In this document: piece after piece, positions 21,089 to 32,454 of the stretch
Layout: each line of letters begins with the position of its first letter
Position numbering within the stretch: position 1 is the first letter of the stretch
Source: Ypsolopha sequella
Lineage: Eukaryota; Arthropoda; Insecta; Lepidoptera; Ypsolophidae
NCBI GenBank assembly: GCA_934047225.1
Contig: CAKOHE010000068.1
Coordinates: 294,669 to 358,668, forward strand
Length of the DNA: 64,000 bases
Reading direction: 5' to 3'
Program-made: the position numbers and the translations under genes
Notes under the pieces: model-generated
The model's database searches: none
Told to the model about the DNA's origin: nothing
Seen by the model: the letters and a program-made list of their open reading frames with translations, nothing else

Positions 21089-21857
21089 TGTACCTATAAG
21101 AGACATTTAATTTTGTGTTATTCTGCAGAATTTTCAGATTTCTAAATTGTTGTTTCAAAGTTCTTATAATAATTATTACATTGTTAATATAACTTAAAGA
21201 ATAATGAGACTAAATATTATTAGTGAGTTTTGACGTTTTGTTGACCTGAACTTTAGTAAGATATTGAGTTTTCATTTACAACAATGTTATTGTTTTTGAA
21301 ATAATATTTAATACTAACGAAGTGTTTTTTAGCCCCTGTAAATTGTTCTGAGCCTCCGAAGCAAACAGATGGGTGTTATAAGTTTATTAACGTGTTCATT
21401 TGTCTGTGACATCGTAGCTCCCAAAAAAATGAACCGAGTTTGATTTAGTTTCTTTTGTTTGAAATGTGTCTTGATTGAGAGTGTTTTTTGTAACTAGCTT
21501 TTGCCGGCGGTTTTGCCTGCGTTTGTTTAGCTATTCTATAGTTCCCAAACCGATGAACCGAGTTTCATTTATTCGTTTTTTTTTTGTTTGAAAGGTGACT
21601 TGATCGAGAGTGTTCTTGGCTTCTGTAGCACTCGGGGGTAATGTAGCTTCCCATTAATGAAAGGTTTTTTATTTTTTTAGGTTATAGTTATTATATTATC
21701 AACGCGGGCGAGCTTTCTCCCGAAATGATTAATCCGGCATATAGAACACACAAAAACTGAAGTTGTGTTCCGATTTGCGAGTATTCAATGCAATTGTGAT
21801 CACAGTTACAAGTTAGATCCACATATGGCTATCCTGTACATCGATTTGCGGTTTTTT
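21089..21857. other. Unassigned, AT-rich, repeat debris
   Basis: Contains two similar pieces with AACCGAGTTT and TTGATTGAGAGTGTT / TTGATCGAGAGTGTT (about 21420-21490 and 21545-21620), which look like an old internal duplication. No gene was seen. Confidence 0.4.
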
Positions 21858-22973
21858 TTAACCGACTTCAATAAAGGAGGAGGTTCTCAATTCGACTGTA
21901 TTTTTTATTTTTTTTTGGCGTTGTTACTCCATAACTCCGTCATTTCTGAACCGATTTGAATATTTTTTTTTTTTGTTTGGAAGAATGTAATTCCAAGTAG
22001 GTCCCATTTTAAGTTTGGTCATGATATGATAAAGGTCTTCAGAGATAGGCAGTGGAACTCTTCAGAAAATGACAGCATACCTCTCGAAATTGAGGTAAGC
22101 GCTTAACACCTAGGTGTTGATTACAAGGTATTACTTGAAAATCGACATTCTTCCACCTGACCTTCAATCCTGGCTTCATCACCATAGCACTCCTCAACGG
22201 ATCAGAGCACATAACTCGAGATTGCAGCAATCACTGCGTTAGGGTGCTGATTCAAGGGTATTACTTGGAGAATACCTACCTGATCCTGGCTTTATCACCA
22301 TAGAACTCCTCAACGAATGACAGCACATAACTTTGGATTGCGGCAATCAGTTTGTGTTAGGGTGGTCATTGCAGGGTATTGCTTGAAAATTGCCAGTGTA
22401 CCCATCTGACCTTCGATCTTGGCTTCATCACCGTGGAACTCTTCAACGGATGACAGCACATAACTCGAGATTGCGTTAATCATGTTGTGTTAGGGTGCTG
22501 ATAGCAGGAAGTTACTCAAACATAGCTACTTATACTCACTTGAACTTCACGTCATATAAACACCACGTTTGCAAGAACTACCCATACCTCACAATTTAAC
22601 CCAGCAACACTAAAAATGTGAGATAAAATGAACTTTTAACAAAAAATAGTAACCGCCTTCAATAGTAACAGCAATCGTTCACTAAAAAGTTAATAATAAT
22701 TCTGTGAAGACCGATGGTACCGAAGCAATACATTTGCCGACTTCTTTCTTCCTGAAACGTAAGTTATCAAGTCGGCGTATTTCGCACGATATAGCAACAT
22801 AAAAACCAATATAAGAACACCGACTTCTAGATAACATAACGTTTCAGGAAGAAAGAAGCCAGCAAAAGTATTGCTTCGGTACCATCGATTTTTATAGAAT
22901 TATTATTAACTTTTTAGTGAATGACTGCTGTTACTATTGATGTCAGTTACTTTTTTTTTGTTAAAAGTTTATT
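21858..22973. repeat. Lepidopteran ACCGACTTCAA-type repeat with tandem units
   Basis: Begins TTAACCGACTTCAATAAAGG and GGAGGTTCTCAATTCG, a very common lepidopteran repeat start. It is followed by about three and a half diverged tandem units of roughly 135 bp (22040-22520) sharing GGCTTCATCACCATAG, CTCCTCAACGGAT and GACAGCACATAACT. It ends with a large inverted repeat (22628-22973). No coding frame. Confidence 0.65.
22628..22973. repeat. Inverted repeat, arms about 145 bp
   Basis: ACTAAAAAGTTAATAATAAT, GGTACCGAAGCAATA and TTCTTTCTTCCTGAAACGT on the left are matched in inverse by ACGTTTCAGGAAGAAAGAA, TATTGCTTCGGTACC and ATTATTATTAACTTTTTAGT on the right, around a centre at about 22775-22812. 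Confidence 0.8.
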
Positions 22974-23265
22974 TTTCGTAGCTCGACCGCAATATCTCAA
23001 TACGAAAAATTCTAATTCAACAAAAAATTTATTCTGCCCTATAAAGGATTAAAGTAATTCTTGATCCTTCATGATTTTTGTGACAATGCGATTCTCCGGC
23101 ATTCGTGGTTATTTGAGAGCACGTGTACATGATGTGGGGCTGGTAAATTTTTATTTTTTATCACTTTATCGTCTTTACAACTGTGCAAAGCAAATAATTA
23201 TGTTAGTCAAAAAACTACGTTTGTAAGAAGATTTGAAGATCTTGACATGAAAATAAGTGTGACAA

Positions 23266-25128
23266 TCTGTATATATAAAATTCAAAGTCCTGACTGACTG
23301 ACTGATATATCAACGCACAGCCTAAACCGCTGGTTCTATAGACTTAAAATTTTGCATATAGATACCTTATATAGTGTAGGCATCCACTAAGAAAGGATTT
23401 TATTAAATTCACCCCCTAAGGGGGTGAAACGGGGGTCCAAAGTTTGTATGGGGAAACAAGATTAGTTAGACTATTTTATTCCAGACTTCACAGGAGTACT
23501 CCTATTTATAAATGAGTAAACATGGGTTTCAGGTTTTTTTCAGAATTCAACCCCTAAAAGGGGGAAATGGGGTAACAAATTCTGAAAATCAACATGGGTA
23601 TCGTTTGTATGGTTTATCGGGTCGCTGATTACGAAAACAACAACGACTTCTAAATCCAATGTAGTGGACGTGAAATACCATCATCCCCTGTTGGGGTGCG
23701 ATGGGGTTAAATGTTGAAATGTGTAAATATCAATATGGGTGTCGTTTTTATGGTTTTTTGGGACGTTGATTACGAAAACGGAATCGATTTTGAAATTTAA
23801 AACATGAAAATTCTTGGAAGTATGTGTGCCAGAGCAAATCGGCTGTAATTGACGGACAGTCAGACAGCCATGCAAGTGATCCGTTTATGGTTTCATTTTT
23901 TCCTTTTGAGGTATCTATCTTTCTATGTACATATCCACAATCTATCTATCTATCTGTCTATCTATCTATCTATATATCTATCTATCTATATCCCAGCAAA
24001 ATATTTTTGGAGCGGAAGGTGGTACATCCTTAGGAGTTAGACCATGGGGTGCCAAAAAAGTTTTTTTTTATGTCAAAACTTTGACGGCCTGTATCTTCCA
24101 AACAGCTGGAGTTAGACTCATGTTGATGGGTGTCTAAGAAAAGGTCTTGACGAGATCTATAGTGCGCGCCAATCTTATAGTCGCCTCTGAGTGAGTTACG
24201 AGTGAAGCTTGCGCAGGTGCAGTCAAGGAAACAATAATATCAACGGTTGATTATTAAATGTTGACTATAAGTGGGAAGGTGTACCTACTTATTTAATTAT
24301 TTATTTATTATTTTAGTGCAATCGTAACTATATAAATAAGATGCATTAATATAAACACCACCTTCCTACACTGTCGCCTTAAAACGCTTTAACGTCCGCG
24401 AGGCATAACAACAACAATAAACTTTAACAATCTAAATCAACAAAACTTTAATAAACTGAATCAACAAAACAACAAATAAAGGCAACAAAAACAATAAACT
24501 ATAACAAACAGATTCAACGATAACCTTAACGAATCATAGAATTTTTCCTCGTAGGTAATTTTCATGCAACGCGCGCATGTGTAGTGTACGGACGTAGCAC
24601 TAACACTAACGCATAGTGTTGACTGACACCTGCTGAACGGCGAGCGGGGGGTGTGGTGCGCACGCAGGCGGGTATGCTCTGCGCCCTCGCTCCTGTAACG
24701 TCCCCCTGACACCGTAAAACGGCTAATGTGTCGATTCTTGGGGCTAGCTTTAGAGGCGACTAAAAGATTGGCGCGAACTGTACCTGCCGAAAGTGTCAAC
24801 ACTTTACAGGCCCGTATCTTCCAAACAGCTGATACTAGACCCATGTTCATGATACTCTAAGAAAAGGGCTCGGCGAGATCTAAATGACGGTAAAAAAAAA
24901 ACGAAAAAAAGAGTTGCCAAAATTTTAATCGGCTATATCTCCCGAACGGCTAATTGTAACGAGTTCGGGTTTTAACTATATTGATCGGACAAGTTGGGGC
25001 TACACGATGAAAAAAAAATTGAATTTGACTGGTTTTGAAAGTTTTTTGACAGTTCCAAAAAAGTATTCCGATTTGCAAAAAACTCGGCATCAAGGGGCAT
25101 TCGGGGTCGCCGATTACGCTGCCGTGTG
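23266..25128 (+). mobile_element. Helitron-like element 2, interrupted, 3' end missing
   Basis: Starts A|TCTGTATATA and follows Helitron 1 closely through AAATTCAAAGTCCTGACTGAC, the CACCCCCTAAGGGGGTG block, the TCTA microsatellite and the CATTCGGGGTCGCCGATTAC block. Homology stops at 25128 where a palindromic element begins (TTTTTCATACAAATTTTC). The CTAG terminus is not found after the palindrome, so the copy is truncated. A 621-bp MITE sits inside it. Confidence 0.75.
24160..24780. mobile_element. TA-flanked MITE inside Helitron 2
   Basis: Comparison with Helitron 1 shows a clean 621-bp insertion at GATCTA|CCTGCC. The ends are inverted: left TAGTGCGCGCCAATCTT, right (reverse complement) CAGTTCGCGCCAATCTT, each followed by TAGTCGCCTCT. 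TA is duplicated (24158-24159 and 24781-24782). CAGT termini at a TA dinucleotide fit the Tc1/mariner superfamily. The interior has a GC-rich patch at 24560-24720 and no transposase. Confidence 0.82.
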
Positions 25129-25367
25129 TTTTTCATACAAATTTTCTCACTATGAAAATGTAGGGATGAACACTTGGGATAATATTTTGCATTTAAAAGT
25201 CAACACAGAAAGGAATTGTAGAACAAATAATATAAAAAATATGAAAACCATGTTATTTTATTCTAAAGGGATAAATTATCTACTGTTCCATGTGGCGATA
25301 GCTTTGTTTATTTTTTTCCTTGAATTCTTTTTTACTAAAATAACAAATAGTTTGATACAAGGTTTTC

Positions 25368-25595
25368 CTTAAGAGGTCCCTTTACTCCTGGATTTTTCTT
25401 AAAATTTATACAATAGGTATAAACTGAATGTGAAGTCTACAGCTTATTTTCTTCATATCTTTTTTCATGAGTATATTCTAGTGACAACTAACTACGTCTC
25501 TATACAGCCCAAAAAGCAAAATTTCATAAAACACCATCATAATAGCTGTCAGGATATCGACAATATTGCCTCGTTTTTACGCAAAGTTTAACAAG
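25368..25595 (-). repeat. GGTTCCGTA-family repeat, internal fragment
   Basis: Reverse-complement match to about 12470-12700 (TAAGAGGTCCCTTT, AGTTACGTCTCTATACAGCC-type stretch, AAAAAGCAAAATTTCATAAA, AGGATATCG). It lies within the left arm of the palindromic element and has no counterpart in the right arm. Confidence 0.6.
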
Positions 25596-25929
25596 TTTGT
25601 ATATTTTTATCTCTACTGGAAATAAAAAAGAGAGAAATACAGGCGTCGTTCATGTTAAGCTGACTAAGTTTACATACTTTGCTATGTATAAACAGTTACC
25701 TTTTCATGGAAAACTGTTTTTACCTGAAACCATTTCACAAATTCAATTAACTTATTTTGAATATCTTGCCATCTTGCACTTCTTGATGAAAAATACAATT
25801 ACAATTAGTAAAAATACAACTTTTAGCTAAGAAAACTTATATTTAAAAGTCTGCTGTATGCATAAACATATTTTTAATGATATTACAATAGTAATAAAAT
25901 AATTGGCTTTTCCGTAGTCGTGATACCAT

Positions 25930-26160
25930 TTTAAACTCTCGCGTTTTGTACACATTATAATATATATAATCGGGTCTACCGCGATCAATTTTTACCTTTT
26001 TACGAAAAGGGGACACCCAATGTTTCGAGACAGTTGCATGTCTCGTGGTCTACGGGAAACTGGCAAGTATGGCGAGGCGCAGTGATGAGATGCAGGTGAC
26101 GACCGAAGTATTTTCCTTGTACCCGCAAAAACACTTTAGTCTTTAAAATTAATTGTTATC
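25930..26160 (-). repeat. PLE2 terminal repeat, copy A
   Basis: Nearly identical to copy B at 28620-28845 (shared TTTACCTTTTTACGAAAAGG, GACAGTTGCATGTCTCGTGG, GATGCAGGTGACGACCGAAG, TTTAGTCTTTAAAATTAATT). It contains a hammerhead-like hairpin at 26015-26053. Confidence 0.9.
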
Positions 26161-26164
26161 TTAT

Positions 26165-28639
26165 TCACACACGGCACACAATGCTCACAGTATCCGGAGA
26201 TGCACTAAGAGAAGAAACCCGCGATTGAAATTTCCCGATGACTGGACTCCATGTGGGAGACAATTTGAAACCATCTTCCCTATTGAAATTATTTGGATGT
26301 TTCTTGATTTCAATCGCTTCACGCACAATTCTAGGGTAGTAATGGCGATCGGTGGAGAGAATTTTCGGGTTATGCAGTTCTATCCAGTGGTTGGTCCTGG
26401 ATTCTAAAAGATGTTCTGCTATCGCTTATTTGTACATCTGCCGGTTTTTCACAGCTGCTATGTGTTCCTTGACCCTTTCCTGTACGCTACGTTTTGTTTG
26501 GCCAATGTAGGAACTTCCACAGCTGCATTTTATCTTATAGACACCTGGATTTTGAAAAAGAATCACATCCTTTGGTGTGCGTAAATGGCTTACCACTTTG
26601 GATAACGGAGTATATACAGTCTTAATGGAGTATTTATTTAATGCTGTTCCAATCTTATCCGTAATACCTTTGATATAGGGCATAAACGCTGGTTTTCTGT
26701 TAAACTCAGGACACTTATCCTTTTTTGGTCTTGGATGTCGCCTCTTCATCTGATATCCGTTTTATCTGAGTACCTCCTGAACATGTGACAGCTCATCCTT
26801 AAGATGGTCAGGGTCACAGAGATCATGTGCTCTGTTTGTTAGTGATGTCATGACGGATTGGATGTGACGAGGATGGTAGTGTGAAGAGGCGTGCAGGTAT
26901 CTATCTGTGTGTGTTGGTTTTCGATATACAGTGTGGGCTAGAGAACCATCAGATCTCACCATTAATTTGACATCAAGAAATGCCAAAGTTCTGTCACATT
27001 CCATCTCATACGTAAAGTTTATTTTTGGATGGATGGAGTTAAGATTATCTACATACTGTTTTGCTTCCTCGTTACCCCCCTTGAGAATGCTAAATACGTC
27101 ATCAACATATATCTTCCAGAGTCTGATTGTTGAGGGACCGGTACGTACAGCCTCCTCCTCAAAATGTTCCATCCAGATATTGGCGAGCACCAGAGCCACA
27201 GGACTTCCCATCGCCACACCATCTATCTGGAAAAAATATTGACCCTGGTAAAGGAAGTTGTTGCCATCCAAGCAACGCTGTAGCAAAACAATGTATTCTT
27301 CTTACAGATTGTTCATCCTCAATTTTTCTTTGATAACATCAAGACACTCTTTGATTGGAACGTTGGTGAAAAGGGATTCCACATCGAAACTTATCATAAT
27401 CTCATTCGGTTCCAGTTTCAAATTCTTAGCAATATCTACGAAATGGCGAGAATCTTTCACGTAAGACGAAAATTTACCAACTAGTGTCTGCAGTACTCCC
27501 GCAACATGTTTCGCTAAATCATACGTGGGTGAACCAATCTGACTCACAATCGGACGTAAGGGCACGTTGGATTTATATACTTTCGGCAGACCATAAAGTT
27601 TAGGTGGCTGAACGTTTTTCGGTCTGTGTAGATTTTGAAATTCATCTTCAGTGAAGAGGTCATCATGGTTTTTAATCAAGGAACGTATATGTCGATTAAC
27701 CCTGGCTGTTCGATTGTACGTCACTGGTTTGTACACATTTTTGTCACTCAATAAAACTTGTATCTTTTCATCATAGTCAGCAGTATTCATTACGACAGTA
27801 GCGTTTCCCTTATCCGATTTTAACACTAAAATTTCTTTGTTTTCACGGAGTGATTTAAGTGCTTGACGCTCTGTTGTGGTAATGTTACTTTTCGGTAGCT
27901 TCGATTTTCGTAGAATCACGGCAACATCTTGTCGCAAAGTTTCCGCGTCGCTCGATGTTACTTTGTTACGAATAAGTGCTTCCTCAACACTAGCTATGAT
28001 GTTTTCATATGGAATCCTTTTTGGTATTAGTGCAAAATTCAACCCTTTTGCAAGTACACTGGTGGTTACTTCATCTATCACAGAATTTGTCGAATTAATC
28101 ACTGTGTCTGCGAGTCTGATTTTGAACTCTGACTGTTGCTTCCACTTACCGTCAGGTTTTGTTGACACACTACACAAATAACGACTTTTTTCAGGATTCT
28201 GTTTTGAGATCAATTTGTTGAGTTTTCGCTCATGTGTGGCACTACAGATTTAAAATTTTCGAGCTGCTTGATTATATGTTACGCGGTCACACATTTCAAA
28301 ATCACTTTTAGATAACCACACACTGCAATCCAGATGTAGCATATATTGTTCACTCTGTACACGAAATAAATCTCGCCGGTGGTTTTGAATTAATTTTCTC
28401 ATCAGCTTTACACTCGCGTTGCGTAGAATTGCTTTGGAATGCGCAATATCACTACGAGGATTTATTCGAACACTTGTAGGTATCAAGTCCCAATCGCGAC
28501 ATTTTGTCAGAAATGCTAACGATGTTTCATAATACGCCCGTTTTTTACGAAGCAATTCTAGATGTCTGATTTTGTTTGCATTTTCCGGCCCGTATCGGTT
28601 TGCAATATATAACTTTAAACTCTCGCGTTTTGTACCCAT
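26165..28639 (-). pseudogene. PLE2 reverse transcriptase / GIY-YIG ORF with four TAA stops
   Basis: From ATG at 28639 the frame keeps register for 825 codons to TGA at 26165-26167, a usual Penelope ORF length. It is broken only by four in-frame TAA codons (28250-28252, 27302-27304, 26762-26764, 26426-26428) and no frameshift. RT features: LAKGLNFALIPKRIP, VLKSDKGNATVVMN, PLRPIVSQIGSPTYDLAKH, ISFDVESLFTNVP (catalytic Asp), [18 protein letters not shown] and IYVDDVFSI (YVDD). The GIY-YIG nuclease reads YKIKCSCGSSYIGQTKRSV. C-terminal NNFNREDGFKLSPTW is typical of this clade. Cloned-out 3' sequence of the partial second copy (29071-29422) is close to 26426-26749. Confidence 0.9.
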
Positions 28640-28845
28640 TATAATATATATAATTGGGTCTACCGCGATCAATTTTTACCTTTTTACGAAAAGGGGACAC
28701 CCGACGTTTTGAGACAGTTGCATGTCTCGTGGTCTACGGGAAACTGGCAAGTATGGCGAGGCGCAGTGATGAGATGCAGGTGACGACCGAAGTATTTTCC
28801 TTGTACCCGCAAAAACACTTTAGTCTTTAAAATTAATTGTTACAC
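28620..28845 (-). repeat. PLE2 terminal repeat, copy B
   Basis: Lies between the full-length ORF and the 3' fragment of the second copy. Hammerhead-like hairpin at 28702-28734, with the GAAAC segment mutated to AAAAC. Confidence 0.9.
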
Positions 28846-29070
28846 AACGCTCACAGTATCCGGAGATGCACTAAGAGAAGAAACCCGCGATTTAAATTTC
28901 CCGATGACTGGACTCCATGTGGGAGACAATTTGAAACCATCTTCCCTATTGAAATTATTTGGATGTTTCTTGATTTCAATCGCTTCACGCACAATTCTAG
29001 GGTAGTAATGGCGATCGGTGGAGAGAATTTTCGGGTTATGCAGTTCTATCCAGTGGTTGGTCCCGGATTC

Positions 29071-29422
29071 TTAAAGATGTTCTGCTTTCGCTGATTTGTA
29101 CATCTGCCGGTTTTTCACAGCTGCTATGTGTTCCTTGACCCTTTCCTGTACGCTACGTTTTGTTTGGCCAATGTAGGAACTTCCACAGCTGCATTTTATC
29201 TTATAGACACCTGGACTTTGAAAAGGAATCACATCCTTTCGTGTACGTAAATGGCTTACCACTTTGGATAACGCAGTATATACAGTCTTAATGGAGTATT
29301 TATTTAATGCTGTTCCAATTTTATCCGTAATACCTTTGATATAGGGCATAAACGCTGGTTTTCTGTTAACCTCAGGACACTTATCCTTTTTTGGTCTTGG
29401 ATGTCGCCTCTTCATCTGATAT
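29071..29422 (-). pseudogene. PLE2 second copy, GIY-YIG fragment
   Basis: Starts inside the ORF at MKRRHPRPKKDKCPEVNRKP and carries YKIKCSCGSSYIGQTKRSV, ending at an in-frame TAA (29071-29073). Sequence after the stop continues the family (ESGTNHWIELHNP). The upstream end is a sharp junction at 29422/29423 with an inverted terminal-repeat piece. This is a 5'-truncated copy. Confidence 0.85.
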
Positions 29423-29517
29423 CCACGAGACATGCAACTGTCTCGAAACGTCGGGTGTCCCCTTTTCGTAAAAAGGTAAAAATTGATCGCGGTAGACCCG
29501 ATTATATATATTATAAT
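29423..29517 (+). repeat. PLE2 inverted terminal-repeat piece
   Basis: Reverse complement of part of copy A: its last 60 or so bases match exactly, from GGGTGTCCCCTTTTCGTAAA to ATTATATATATTATAATG. The hairpin plus GAAACGTCGG occurs at 29423-29454. Confidence 0.9.
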
Positions 29518-29804
29518 GTCGTGATAACGCCGTAAATTCCTTAAATAATCTGATATCACGCTTATGGAAAACCCAATTATTTTGAAGATACCATAAGATC
29601 ATTAAAATATGTTTATGCATAGAGCAAACTTTTAACAATAAATTGTCTTAGCTAGAAGTTGTACTTTAACGTTATAATTATATGATTTATATAAAAACGG
29701 CTCATCTCAATACGTGTTATGATCGAAAAGCCGACCAGTTTCAGCAGATTTAGACTGCCTTCACCTGGGCGAGTAAAGACGTTTACGCGACGACGTTAAG
29801 CCTT

Positions 29805-30545
29805 AAATAATTTTACCCAGAAAAATTGCCTAGACAAACGGACAGCCAAACAAACAGAGGGACAACAAATTAATCCTAAAAGATTTTTGTTTTTTCATTT
29901 TGCGTAAAGAGATCTGAATATTTCAAACTATGATACAAATAAATTTATATATTTTAAACACTTGGTGATTTATCCCAAGGGTAAGCCGTTTTTATATAAA
30001 TCATGAATTATCCTCAAGTCTCATTTAATTCTGTAATAGTTTTAATAAGATCGGAGAAATAACCATTAAGGAAAACATTGTATGAAAATATTTGTTATCT
30101 TAGTAACGAAGAAAAAAATAATAATAAACAGACTATCGCCACATTGAACAAACTGTAGATTTATTAATCCCTTTAGAATAGAATGATATGGTTTTTATAT
30201 TTTTTACATTATTTGTTCTACAGTTCCTTTCTGTGCTTTCTTTGAAATGCAAATTATTATGTCAAGTTTTGATCTCTATATTTTCATAAGGAGAAAATTG
30301 GTATGAAAAAGTTAAATAAAAGGCTATAAAAACGTTATATGTATGTTTAACAGGGCTGTTAATATTGGCATTTATTAATTTTACCCAGAAAAATTGCCCA
30401 GACAAACGGACAGACAAACAAACAGAGGGACAACAAATTAATCCTAAAAGAGTTTTGTTTTTTCATTTTGCGTAAAGAGACCTGAATATTTCGAACTATG
30501 ATACAAATAAATTTATATATTTTGGTGATTTAATCCCAAGGGTAA
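29805..30545. repeat. Direct repeats of about 175 bp (two copies)
   Basis: Copies at about 29805-29985 and 30374-30545 share TTTACCCAGAAAAATTGCC, ACAAATTAATCCTAAAAGA and TTCATTTTGCGTAAAGAGA. The first is within the right arm of the palindromic element and the second is just outside it. Confidence 0.8.
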
Positions 30546-30838
30546 ACAGGTGTCCCAAAAGTCAACGCTTTCCCTTGGAAGGCTGATAGGCCAGCTTATG
30601 ACTGACCAGAATATCAAATTATGACCTCAGCAAAAAGTAAAAAGTCTTCGAGTTGGTGGTACTTTTATACATTTGAATTTTGACAACTTCGACTTCGAAT
30701 AGTCAAAGCTAACCATTTCTAAGTTCTAAGGATAAAATTTTTGTTGCGCAACTCTGAATAGTCCTGCTATTGATAAAGTCAAAAATAAACCTTGAAATGC
30801 TATAACATCAGGAAGAAAAACAAAAACCAGATTTTTGA

Positions 30839-31831
30839 GCAATTTTTTGTAATTAGTTTAGTTCGACACCACACAAAAATGTACTATGTTAGTTTGGCAA
30901 ATTGTCTAAAATAACGTTTCATCAAATATTGTTTTTAAAATGATTCAGCAATTTCTGTGTATTACTTTTGAAAAAAAAGTTATTGCTATTTTACTACCAA
31001 AGGAGCTGCGTATTTTCTTAAATAATTAGAATTTAGAATGAAAAAGTGGCGGACAGTAAAGCTATTTGACGTATATTATAAATGCCATTTAACACGCGTT
31101 AGAGTGAGATAAATAGTGACGCTATTTAAAATGAGTTGGAATGAGACAGTAACGCAGTTAAACGTTGTTAAATGAGAGAGATAATTGAGATAGGCTACAG
31201 TGAGATAGATAGTGACGTGGTGCATTCCTTCTGAGATTATTTGTTAGTTTCCACTTTTTGTAATAAAAACTTTTATACCATTTTTTGTAAAGAAATAATT
31301 GGTCCAATTTATTTTCCCGCAAGTGTAAAACCAAGCAATTTTTTGTAATTAGGTTAGTTCGACACCACACAAAAATGTACTATGTTAGTTTGGCAAATTG
31401 TCTAAAATAACGTCTCATTAAATATTGTTTTTAAAATGATTCAGCAATTTCTGTGTATTACTTTTGAAAAAAAAGTTATTGCTATTTTACTACCAAAGGA
31501 GCTGCGTATTTTTTTAAATAATTAGAATTTAGAATGAAAAAGTGGCGGACAGTAAAGCTATTTGACGTGCATTATAAATGCCATTTAACACGCGATAGAG
31601 TGAAATAAATAGTGACGCTATTTAAAATGAGTTGGAATGAGATAGTAACGCAGTTAAACGTTGTTAAATGAGAGAGATAATTGAGATAGGCTACAGTGAG
31701 ATAGATAGTGACGTGGTGCATTCCTTCTGAGATTATTTGTTAGTTTCCACTTTTTGTAATAAAAACTTTTATAACAATTTTTTGTAAAGAAATAATTGGT
31801 CCAATTTATTTTCCCGCAAGTGTAAAACCAG
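30839..31831. repeat. 496-bp tandem duplication
   Basis: Two head-to-tail copies (30839-31334 and 31335-31831) with very few differences: for example AATTAGTTTAG versus AATTAGGTTAG, and one inserted base near 31774. Internal landmarks include TTCGACACCACACAAAAATG, AGTGGCGGACAGTAAAGC and AATAATTGGTCCAATTTATT. No gene was recognised. Confidence 0.93.
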
Positions 31832-32454
31832 CTCAACGGGCGAAAAATGTTTAAAACACGGTTAATGGTGACAATTAACCGTCACGATATTATTATGTAT
31901 CTCTAAGGGAGTGTCTGAAATGTTCCGAATGTCAACTGATAAATCAAACACTCAAAAAACCACTTTTAGCGGACCATAATATAATTACGTCCCGACGTGA
32001 TAGCAAGTAGGATTAATGCCGTATGACGATGATCGAAATATACTAATAAGTGAGATAAAATAAAATACCTATTACTTTTGACCCTACCTCGTCCACTCTA
32101 TTCATAATTTTGCTATGGTAAACGCAAGCTTTGAGACCGGGACGAATTTCCCCCCGCGCGCAAACGTAAAATGAGTTAGCCACGCCCGGAACTGGTTTTT
32201 ATTTTGGCTATGTCATACTCTTAATATGCGGAAAAGATTTCGATAAAATTTACAGTACATGGGTTGGCGAGGGCGAAAAATCAATCTAGTTAGGTCTCAT
32301 CTCTGTGAAAAGTCGATTTTTAATTTTTTTGTGATACAAGCCATAATACGCGTACCTATTATGACTGAACTTGTGACAGACTGGCAGATAAACAGAAGGT
32401 TTGTAATTGGGGTCTCGTTTGGCAGCCTTTGGATCCAGGAACCCTAAAATTATT
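31832..32454. other. Unassigned sequence
   Basis: No supported gene. The open frame at 32259-32447 appears to run into repeat sequence. Confidence 0.3.

Larger units (their letters stand above)
25926..29517 (-). mobile_element. Penelope-like element 2 (PLE2), partial dimer with inverted cap
   Basis: Minus-strand order: an inverted terminal-repeat piece (29423-29517), the 3' part of one copy with GIY-YIG (28850-29422), a terminal repeat (about 28637-28845), a full-length but nonsense-damaged ORF (28639-26165), and a terminal repeat running into the start of another ORF (26160-25926). It is flanked by the direct repeat GTCGTGATA (25917-25925 and 29518-29526). Partial tandem copies and an inverted repeat at the 5' end are typical of Penelope-like elements. 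Confidence 0.85.
25129..30310. mobile_element. Palindromic (foldback-type) element, centre split by PLE2
   Basis: The left arm (25129 to about 25916) and right arm (about 29527 to 30310) are diverged inverted copies: TTTTTCATACAAATTTTCT versus its inverse at 30290-30310, AGAACAAATAATATAAAAAA, TCTAAAGGGAT, GTGGCGATAG, GTATGCATAAACATATTTT and AATTGGCTTTTCC. The arms have separate later insertions. Without PLE2 it would be about 1.6 kb with almost no spacer. TSD and superfamily are undetermined. Confidence 0.65.

Noticed and set aside
26907..28181. Plus-strand open frames within PLE2
   Set aside because: Antisense to the 825-codon Penelope frame, with no independent motifs.
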